This document shows, piece after piece, positions 52,556 through 59,534 of a stretch of 64,000 bases of DNA (its first letter is position 1; each line of letters opens with the position of its first letter). A program made the translations under genes and the position numbers. Origin of the DNA: JAWKWH01 sp040830725 (GTDB lineage: Bacteria > Pseudomonadota > Alphaproteobacteria > Rhizobiales > Rhizobiaceae); the NCBI GenBank assembly GCA_040830725.1, contig JBFOMG010000022.1, positions 1 through 64,000 of the forward strand, in the 5' to 3' direction. The notes under the pieces are model-generated. The model saw nothing but the letters and a program-made list of their open reading frames with translations. It had not been told where the DNA came from and did no database searches.

Positions 52556-54089
52556 CCAGGTCACCGACGACTTTGAGGCGGATGCGTGTAGCGTTACCCG
52601 GCAGGTAGGCGAGCGGCACATCTTCCTGATCAAGGATCTCGATGGATTCCGGTTTGGCGCCAGCGGAAATGGCCTTCTCGGTCGCCTTCTTGCGGGCGCT
52701 TTCCAAGGCCTCGTCACGAGAGACTTTTTCAAGGCTGAAAATGCGGTCTACCTCGCCGCTGATCTGGCCTATTGCCGCACCGACGGCGTTGGCGACAGCG
52801 AAATTCTCAGGTTTGACGACGGGTAGTTCGCCCACCTTGTCTCGGACCAGGATACTGCCGCCGCCGACAGCAAGGACCGGGATCTTTTCCGGTGAAACCC
52901 GCATGCGTTCGACCGCATTGACAACCATCTCGTCAATGACGTCGCAGATGGCGCTGAGGCGCTCGCTTCCAAGCTTTTTTGCGGGCTCCGCATCGCCTAT
53001 TTCGGCAAAGCCGAGACCGACGGCAACATCCGTTGTTGTCAGCGTTTTGCCGCCAAACAGCAGGCCTTCGGAGTGAATTCGGTAACCGACCGATTTCGGG
53101 CCGACCGTGACCGGTTCATCCGGCTCGACAATCGATCCGCCACCAAGCGCGATGGAAAAGACATCCGGCATGCGGAAATTGGTGCGAACACCGCCAATAT
53201 CAACGGATGTACTCGCCTGGCGCGGGAATCCCTTGATGATGGAACCAACATCGGTAGAGGTTCCGCCGATGTCGACTACCACGGCATCCTGTTCGCCGGT
53301 CAGGAACGACGCGCCGCGCATGGAATTGGTCGGCCCGCTGGCAAAGGTGAGCACTGGATAGGCCTTGACGAATTCCGAGCCCATGAGGGTGCCATCGTTC
53401 TGGGTTATGAAGCAGGGGCAGTTCAGTCCCGCGGACTGCAAAGCCTTGCCAAATGCTTCAACGGTCTCGGCGCTGAGACGGCGCAACGACGCATTCATGA
53501 TCGCCGCGTTCTCGCGTTCCAGAATACCAAGCCGGCCAATCTCGCTGGAGAGTGTGAAATTTGCGTCCGGAAGGCGCTCGGCAAGAACCGCCCGCGCCTT
53601 CTGCTCCATCTCGCCATTGACAGGGCTGAAGATCGAGCTGATGGCTATGGTATCGATACCCATTTTGCCGATTTCGTCGGCAATACCGCGCAATTCATCT
53701 TCATCAATGGAAGAAATTTCACGGCCGTCGAATTCGTTGCCTCCCTTGGCCATCCAATAGTGACCACCCACCGTGTCGCGAATGTCATCCGGCCAATCGA
53801 CCATGGGTGGCAGGCACTCGGCGGCTGGCAGACAAAGCCGGACTGCGGCCGTTTTCGACAGCCGGCGGCGCTCGACAACCGCGTTTGTGAAATGCGTCGT
53901 CCCGATCATGACCGCACTGATCTGGTCGGCGCTGATTTCACTTTCCTTCAATACCTGGCTCAGGCTCGCGACAATTCCCGAAGTCACATCTTCGGTAGTG
54001 GGCGACTTGACGCCGAGCACAAGCTTGTTTCCGTCCATGACGACGGCATCCGTATTTGTGCCGCCAACATCGATACCTATCCGATACAT
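52548..54089 (-). CDS. Short HyuA-like hydantoinase/oxoprolinase protein
   Basis: HyuA-like ATP-fold protein of 513 aa. The motifs RIGIDVGGTNTDAVVMDG, MIGTTHFTNAVVERRRL, FASGPTNSMRGASFLTG, AVVVDIGGTSTDVG and LAVGGGSILVRD are intact. It lacks the roughly 190-residue C-terminal domain of the 702-aa HyuA at 32174, and no HyuB gene is nearby; instead two DUF917 genes follow. That pairing suggests DUF917 acts as partner. The ATG at 54089 has GAGGAAC upstream; the frame before it is not family-like. It starts 10 nt after the ABC ATPase stop. Confidence 0.9.
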   Translation of the reverse strand: MYRIGIDVGGTNTDAVVMDGNKLVLGVKSPTTEDVTSGIVASLSQVLKESEISADQISAVMIGTTHFTNAVVERRRLSKTAAVRLCLPAAECLPPMVDWPDDIRDTVGGHYWMAKGGNEFDGREISSIDEDELRGIADEIGKMGIDTIAISSIFSPVNGEMEQKARAVLAERLPDANFTLSSEIGRLGILERENAAIMNASLRRLSAETVEAFGKALQSAGLNCPCFITQNDGTLMGSEFVKAYPVLTFASGPTNSMRGASFLTGEQDAVVVDIGGTSTDVGSIIKGFPRQASTSVDIGGVRTNFRMPDVFSIALGGGSIVEPDEPVTVGPKSVGYRIHSEGLLFGGKTLTTTDVAVGLGFAEIGDAEPAKKLGSERLSAICDVIDEMVVNAVERMRVSPEKIPVLAVGGGSILVRDKVGELPVVKPENFAVANAVGAAIGQISGEVDRIFSLEKVSRDEALESARKKATEKAISAGAKPESIEILDQEDVPLAYLPGNATRIRLKVVGDLDG

Positions 54090-54099
54090 GCACCGTTCC

Positions 54100-55800
54100 T
54101 CATTGAAGTGTTGTTGTTGATGCGAGCACCGCCTGGCGTTCTGTGGCATCGACAAGCGGCTTCTTTGCGGCCTCCTCGTCGGTCAGGACCGGAATCGAAC
54201 TGAGCAATGCTCGCGTGTAGAGATGTTTGGGATTGGCGAATACCTCGGGTGTTTCGCCCTGTTCGCAAATCTCGCCGCGGAACATGATGGCGACGCGATT
54301 GCAGAAATTCCGCATCAGGCTGAGATCATGACTGATGAACACGTAGGTCAGATCAAGTTCCTCGCGCAGACGTTTCAGAAGGTCGATAACAACGTTCTGG
54401 ATCAGCACATCCAGTGCGGATGTCGGCTCGTCGAGAACAAGTATTTTCGGATTGACCGACAAAGCACGGGCGATCGCCACGCGTTGCTTCTGGCCGCCTG
54501 ACAGTTCGTGCGGATACATTGAGGCGTAGCGGGCTGGCAGGTCGACCAGTTCGAGAAGCTCGCCAATTCGTGACCTGGCTTTCGCTTTGTCATAACCGGC
54601 AAATAACAACGGAACCGAAAGCTGATCGGCCACCGAACGTTTCGGGTTAAGCGACGATCCCGGGTTTTGGTAGACAATCTGGACAAGGCGCCTGAACGCC
54701 TTGGATCCTGCCAACTCACGGACAGATTTGTCTTCGATGACAATGTCGCCGTCCGTTGGTGCGAACAGTCCGAGCATCATCTTGGCAAGTGTCGTTTTGC
54801 CCGAGCCTGATTCTCCCGCAATCCCGAAAATGTCGCCGCGATTGATCGAAAGATCAACGTTTCTGACGGCACGGCTAACCCCGGTTTGGCGGTTGAACAA
54901 ACCGCTGCGAAGCGGGAAGTCTTTGCTGACATTGCTGACCCGTATGACCGGTGCATTGCTTCCTTCCAGCGACACGTCCGTTACATCCGGACCGTAGAGC
55001 GGCGGCACCGCTTGCATCAGCTTCCTGGTGTAATTGTGCTCCGGGTTTTTGAAAATTGTCTGCCGGTCACCACTCTCGACAATCCGTCCCTGCTCCATGA
55101 CGTAAACCCGGTCTGCCATTTCGCGCACGACGCCCAAATTGTGGGTAATCAGCATCAAAGACATACCGGTTTCGTCTACCAGCCGGTTGAGCAGAACCAG
55201 AATTTCCTGCTGTGTCGTGACATCAAGCGCCGTGCCGGGTTCATCTGCGATCAACAGGCGCGGATTGTTCAGCAACGCCATTCCGATCAGCACACGCTGG
55301 CGCATGCCACCGGAAAGCTGGATTGGATAGGCTTGGCGGATGCGTTCCGGATCCGTAAGTTGAACTTCGCGAAGCACTTCGAAGATGCGCTCAAGGCGCT
55401 CGGCCTTGTTTCGCGAGATGCCCAAACGGACATCCGCAAAACGGATGATGTCGTCCATCTGCCTCCCGATCGACAGCAACGGATTGAAGGACAAAAGAGG
55501 ATCCTGAAGCACAATTGAAATGCCGGTCCCCTTGAGACGGTTGCGCGCCCGCTTGTCGAGGGTAAGAAGTTCGGTGCCCTCAAACTTGATCGAGCCGGAA
55601 TCAATTTGCGCCGGCGGCATCGGCAGGGTTCCGATGATTGCTCGCATCGTTACCGTCTTGCCGGAACCCGATTGGCCGATCAGCGAAACCCGCTCGCCCT
55701 TGCCGACCTGCATGGAGACGTCGTGAAGGATCTGGCTTCGCTGCCCATAGGTGGTGAACGAAATGTTCAATCCGGAAATGTCGAGGATGGGATCGGGCAT
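54100..55800 (-). CDS. Fused dipeptide-type ABC ATPase (DppD-DppF)
   Basis: Fusion of two oligopeptide-importer ATPases, 566 aa. Half 1 has Walker A GQSGSGKTV, signature LSGGMRQRVLIG and Walker B LLIADEPGTALDV. Half 2 has GESGSGKTTLAK, LSGGQKQRVAIA and ILVLDEPTSALDV. Both halves look catalytically complete. The ATG at 55800 overlaps the permease stop (TGATG) and has GGAG six bases upstream; a GTG one codon earlier is also possible. It energises import through the DppB/DppC-like permeases. Confidence 0.95.
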   Translation of the reverse strand: MPDPILDISGLNISFTTYGQRSQILHDVSMQVGKGERVSLIGQSGSGKTVTMRAIIGTLPMPPAQIDSGSIKFEGTELLTLDKRARNRLKGTGISIVLQDPLLSFNPLLSIGRQMDDIIRFADVRLGISRNKAERLERIFEVLREVQLTDPERIRQAYPIQLSGGMRQRVLIGMALLNNPRLLIADEPGTALDVTTQQEILVLLNRLVDETGMSLMLITHNLGVVREMADRVYVMEQGRIVESGDRQTIFKNPEHNYTRKLMQAVPPLYGPDVTDVSLEGSNAPVIRVSNVSKDFPLRSGLFNRQTGVSRAVRNVDLSINRGDIFGIAGESGSGKTTLAKMMLGLFAPTDGDIVIEDKSVRELAGSKAFRRLVQIVYQNPGSSLNPKRSVADQLSVPLLFAGYDKAKARSRIGELLELVDLPARYASMYPHELSGGQKQRVAIARALSVNPKILVLDEPTSALDVLIQNVVIDLLKRLREELDLTYVFISHDLSLMRNFCNRVAIMFRGEICEQGETPEVFANPKHLYTRALLSSIPVLTDEEAAKKPLVDATERQAVLASTTTLQ

Positions 55801-56687
55801 CACAACTCCACATCCATCATGTCGCGCAGACCGTCACCGAGCAGATTAAACCCGAGGATGGCGTAGAGAATTGCCAGTCCCGGCATCAACGCCTCCCACC
55901 AGAATTCGGGAAGATATTCGGAACCGGTGCTGACCATGGTTCCGAGATCGGGTGTTGGCGGTTGCACGCCAAGGCCGAGAAATGAAAGCGCAGCGCCAAA
56001 CAGAATGACGAAACCGGCGTCCAGCGAAATCTTGACCGAGATTGCAGAGACGCAGTTTGGAAGCAGTTCGCGGAACATGATGTGGAAGTGGCTTGCGCCG
56101 GCGACTTTCGCTGCCTCGACATAGTCTTCTGCCATCTGTGCCCTGACAATGCGGTAGATCAGTCTCGTGTGCCACGTCCACCAAAGCAGCGTGATGGCGA
56201 TCATCGCATTGATCAGGTTGGGCGACAGCACTGCAGTGATCGCCAGCGCCATGGCCAGGGGCGGGATCGCCAGCATGATGTCGGTGAAGCGCATGATGAT
56301 GAATTCGGTCCGGCCGCCGAAATAGCCTGCTGCCAAACCAAGCACGACACCGAATGGCACTGCAAAGCCAAGCACGCCGAGCACCAGACCCAAAGATACG
56401 CGATAGCCGTAGACGACGCGGCTAAATATGTCGCGTCCGACATTGTCCGTGCCGAAAAGAAACTCCCAGCTGGGGGGCGAGTGGCGATTGACAAAATCGA
56501 CATGCGCGCCGGCTGATTGAGGCGACGGTGCGATGTAAGGAGCGAATATTGCGGCGATAAACACGGAAATGACGATCGCCGAACCCACGAGCGCTGACGG
56601 ATTGCGGCTGAACCGGTACCAAGCCATCTGCCGGCTGGTAAGGGTTCGTTGCTGGCGCATGTCGTCGAACTGGGAGTGGCTGGTCAT
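55800..56687 (-). CDS. Dipeptide-type ABC permease (DppC-like)
   Basis: Inner membrane permease of 295 aa with six helices and the N-terminal extension of the DppC/OppC subgroup (RFSRNPSALVGSAIVISV). The coupling loop with the EAA motif reads EDYVEAAKVAGASHFHIMFR, followed by ELLPNCVSAI. GTDNVGRDIFSRVVYGYRVS and LLGDGLRDMMD at the end are conserved. Overlaps the DppB-like gene by 4 nt. Confidence 0.94.
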   Translation of the reverse strand: MTSHSQFDDMRQQRTLTSRQMAWYRFSRNPSALVGSAIVISVFIAAIFAPYIAPSPQSAGAHVDFVNRHSPPSWEFLFGTDNVGRDIFSRVVYGYRVSLGLVLGVLGFAVPFGVVLGLAAGYFGGRTEFIIMRFTDIMLAIPPLAMALAITAVLSPNLINAMIAITLLWWTWHTRLIYRIVRAQMAEDYVEAAKVAGASHFHIMFRELLPNCVSAISVKISLDAGFVILFGAALSFLGLGVQPPTPDLGTMVSTGSEYLPEFWWEALMPGLAILYAILGFNLLGDGLRDMMDVEL

Positions 56688-57706
56688 GCCGATTGCTCCC
56701 CGCGAATTCGATGCCTTGGATCGATGATGCCAAGCAGCACGTCAATCGCCAGATTGGCGATGACGAAAAAGACGCCTGAAACGAGAACCACTCCGATGAC
56801 CGCATTGAGGTCTTTTTGCAGGATTGTGCGGACGCCGTAGCTCGCAATTCCTGGCCACGAGAAAACAAACTCGACGATGAAAGCGTTGCCGATGAGCGAC
56901 GCAAATTCCAGGCCGAGAATTGTCAGCGGTGCCACGCTTGCGACGCGCAGCATATAGCGAAGCGTGACCACCCGTTCGGGGATGCCGTAGGCCCGGGCTG
57001 CTTCGATGAAGTCCCGGGAGCCGACATCGATCATCGAAGACCGTGTGATACGCATCACCTGGCCAATGCCTGCAGCGGCAAGTGCGAGCGCCGGCAGGAA
57101 TATGTAACGCAGTGCGTCCAGGAATATGTCGGGCCGGCCGGCCAGCATGGAATCGACAAGCAACAAACCCGTAATTGAGGCCTGAAAATCAAGCGAGGGA
57201 CTAAGCCGTCCGGCGACAGGAAAGAAGGTAAAATAGTAACTGGCCAGAAGCTGAAGGATGATGGCAAGGACAAATCCGGGGGTGACAACGCCGATCAACG
57301 AAATGATACGGGTGACATTGTCGACCCAGCTGTCGCGGTAGTAGGCCGCCAAAACACCTAGCGGTATTGAAATGACGATCTGGAGAATGATTGTCACCAG
57401 AACCAGTTCAAATGTTGCAGGAAGCGCTTGCAGGATATCGTCCATCACCGGCCGGCTGGTCAGCAGGGATTTTCCGAGATCACCCTGAACCAGTCCCGAC
57501 AGATAGTTCCAAAGCTGAACGTAGAACGGATCATTAAGGCCCATTTCCTGACGCAACTCTTCGACCTGGGTAGCCGTCGCCAGGGGGCCAAGCGCAATGC
57601 GTGCGGGATCGCCGGGGACAATGCGTGCAATGATGAATATCATCACCGCAAGTCCCAGAAGCACCATCAAAAGCGAGATCGCCCGCTTGGTCAGGTAAAA
57701 TGCCAT
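56684..57706 (-). CDS. Dipeptide-type ABC permease (DppB-like)
   Basis: Inner membrane permease of 340 aa. The N-terminus ISLLMVLLGLAVMIFIIARI with VPGDPARIALG is the DppB/GsiC signature, and the EAA coupling loop is RDFIEAARAYGIPERVVTLR. LIGNAFIVEFVFSWPGIASY precedes the last helices, and the end has IDPRHRI. It is the first structural gene of the transporter operon, preceded by a 90-nt intergenic region with direct repeats. GGGAGAGCAAGGG serves as ribosome site. Confidence 0.94.
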   Translation of the reverse strand: MAFYLTKRAISLLMVLLGLAVMIFIIARIVPGDPARIALGPLATATQVEELRQEMGLNDPFYVQLWNYLSGLVQGDLGKSLLTSRPVMDDILQALPATFELVLVTIILQIVISIPLGVLAAYYRDSWVDNVTRIISLIGVVTPGFVLAIILQLLASYYFTFFPVAGRLSPSLDFQASITGLLLVDSMLAGRPDIFLDALRYIFLPALALAAAGIGQVMRITRSSMIDVGSRDFIEAARAYGIPERVVTLRYMLRVASVAPLTILGLEFASLIGNAFIVEFVFSWPGIASYGVRTILQKDLNAVIGVVLVSGVFFVIANLAIDVLLGIIDPRHRIRGEQSA

Positions 57707-57764
57707 CCCTTGCTCTCCCGGGCATTATGCTGACAGAGCAGATGACGATTCCCGACTCCTAATA

Positions 57765-57795
57765 GGTATAATATTGAACTATTTGGTATAATATT
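57765..57795. promoter_or_regulatory. 11-bp direct repeats before the transporter operon
   Basis: GGTATAATATT occurs at 57765-57775 and 57785-57795, exactly 20 bp apart, in an AT-rich stretch between the LuxR-type gene and the DppB-like gene. On the minus strand each copy reads AATATTATACC. The spacing puts both on one DNA face, as expected for a dimeric activator such as the adjacent LuxR-type protein. Promoter hexamers may overlap. Confidence 0.45.
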
Positions 57796-57796
57796 T

Positions 57797-59341
57797 TTAA
57801 ATTATCGATAATTCTTCTGTTATTTCAATTAATTGCCCTCTTTTTCTTGCTTGAAACCGTTTCAGCAAACGACCTATGTGATATTTGACCGCGGCCTCCG
57901 ACAAGCCGAGCTTGCGAGCAATTTGCTTGTTGCTGGCACCATCCCTCAGCGCTGACAACACACGCATTTGTTGGGTGGTGACGGATTTTGCCGCCGTCAT
58001 TCTTGGCGATAGAAAACTTCCGCGAACAAGTTCGTGAATCCGTTTGGCCATTCTGGATAACTGGATATGACCGCGAGCAAACTTGCCGGTCGCAAGATAT
58101 CCGGAAACTCCCACGACAGCCTCCCGGTGTTCGAGAAAGGGTCCGACAAGCCCTTCGTTGACTGCCAGACGCATCGCATTTTGCACGTGCCGCCTTTGTT
58201 TGGCCTTGTCTCTCTCTTCCTTTGCCTCAGATGCTTTCATCAGCTCCCCGGCCAATACAAAGCGCGGCGAGGTGTCCATCTCTCGGGCGATGGAAAGTGC
58301 CAGATCGCTGTTTCCCAGCTTTCCGAGCATGCTGCCCAACACGATCGAGCCCGTCGCACCCACGAGGCTTTGATCTTTCGGGACTTCCGAACAAATCCGG
58401 AGCGCGTGTTCGGTTCTGCCGTCCAGCAACTCAATCGTTGCCGCCATAATTTCCAGCGCTTCAGAGAAATCTCCATGCCTTCGATTGAAGTCGATCTGGC
58501 AATCAGCGATGAAATCCAGCGCCGTAGACAGCCCGTCGGAGAAGTAGAGCGATATGGCTCCGACACGGCTGAGTTCATTGAAGATTTCGGCCCAGCTGTC
58601 GCCGTGCACCAATTCCTTGCGAAGCGCTTCAAGCCGGGTGCGGTCGGGCACATATCTTCCTGATTCGAGCGCGATAGCGTTTTTGATGATTTCAAGAAAA
58701 GCTGCGCTGGTGGCGTGCGCGACTTCATCTTCCTGCACTAGTGCTTTGGCCATGCGCAGTTCACGATCAGCCCTGTGGAGACTGCCCTCAAGCACCGACA
58801 TGTGTGCCAGATGCAAGTACATGTAAAACTCAAGGCTTGGATTCTCGGCCTGCCGGTAACTCTCAATTCCGCGTAATGCTACATTTCGCGCCTGCTTCAG
58901 CAAATTGAGACGTACGAGCACGATAACCATGCAGTTATAATAAAGGCCATCCTGCAAGGGATTGCCAACCGGCAGCAGGCCCTCCATCTGCCGCCAGCGT
59001 GTGAGCCGCTCTTCGGTAACGGGCTCGCCTGTATGGATGAACACCGCCAGCTCCATCATGTCCCGGGCAAAGGCGGTATCGAATATCTCCTGCTTGTCTT
59101 TGATAATGGCGCTGGCCCGCCGCGCCCGACCGGCCTTGACCAGTGCGAAGCAATAACAGGACAGCAAGGTTTGGTATTCATTTAACGCCTGCTCCGGCGC
59201 GGCAGCCACCAGCGCATTCAATGCTTCGTAACCATGAAGGAAACCGAAAAAGGGTCCGCCATTCGCGTCAATCAGGGCGACTGCTTGATCAATCTTTCGG
59301 CTGGCAAGAAGCTTGACGATTTGAGTGGTTGGCAGGTTCAT
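57797..59341 (-). CDS. LuxR-type regulator with TPR-like N-terminal region
   Basis: A 514-residue transcription factor. Residues 1-430 are predicted helical repeats with TPR-like character (for instance AISLYFSDGLSTALDFIADC, GSMLGKLGNSDLALSIAREM) and no ATPase motif, unlike MalT. The C-terminal LuxR helix-turn-helix is at about 450-505: QQMRVLSALRDGASNKQIAR, KLGLSEAAVKYHIGRLLKRF. It lies just upstream of the dipeptide-type ABC/HyuA-like/DUF917 operon in the same direction and is the obvious candidate regulator. The extreme C-terminus is AT-rich. Confidence 0.87.
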   Translation of the reverse strand: MNLPTTQIVKLLASRKIDQAVALIDANGGPFFGFLHGYEALNALVAAAPEQALNEYQTLLSCYCFALVKAGRARRASAIIKDKQEIFDTAFARDMMELAVFIHTGEPVTEERLTRWRQMEGLLPVGNPLQDGLYYNCMVIVLVRLNLLKQARNVALRGIESYRQAENPSLEFYMYLHLAHMSVLEGSLHRADRELRMAKALVQEDEVAHATSAAFLEIIKNAIALESGRYVPDRTRLEALRKELVHGDSWAEIFNELSRVGAISLYFSDGLSTALDFIADCQIDFNRRHGDFSEALEIMAATIELLDGRTEHALRICSEVPKDQSLVGATGSIVLGSMLGKLGNSDLALSIAREMDTSPRFVLAGELMKASEAKEERDKAKQRRHVQNAMRLAVNEGLVGPFLEHREAVVGVSGYLATGKFARGHIQLSRMAKRIHELVRGSFLSPRMTAAKSVTTQQMRVLSALRDGASNKQIARKLGLSEAAVKYHIGRLLKRFQARKRGQLIEITEELSII

Positions 59342-59405
59342 TGACCGGAAAGTTGCCAGAATTAGTCAACACCAGCAATCCTGTGGTCCTGATCCCGGTT
59401 CTCGA

Positions 59406-59473
59406 CTTGCAGAATGAAGAATCTATTCCCATATTCCTGATAACAAGAGGGCTTGCCCCGAATGGGGGAGCCC
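59406..59473 (+). promoter_or_regulatory. Putative RpoH promoter and 5'-leader hairpin of clpB
   Basis: CTTGCAG at 59406-59412 and CCCATAT at 59428-59434, with a 15-bp spacer, resemble the alphaproteobacterial RpoH heat-shock promoter. Downstream in the leader, GGGCT with CCCC (59449-59459) pairs with GGGG and AGCCC (59464-59473) around a GAAT loop. The hairpin is about 62 nt before the clpB ATG and does not cover the ribosome site, so it is not an obvious thermometer. Confidence 0.6.
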
Positions 59474-59534
59474 GTCACGTGAAAACAGATCCGGTGCCTG
59501 TCTGAGGGCCGGTGAAGAAGCGGAGACACGATCC

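Noticed and set aside
53073..54203. 376-codon plus-strand frame opposite the HyuA-like gene
   Set aside because: Antisense shadow of a gene with clear ATP-fold motifs; the translation resembles no family.
59449..59473. ROSE-like RNA thermometer before clpB
   Set aside because: The hairpin is about 60 nt from the start codon and does not include the ribosome site.
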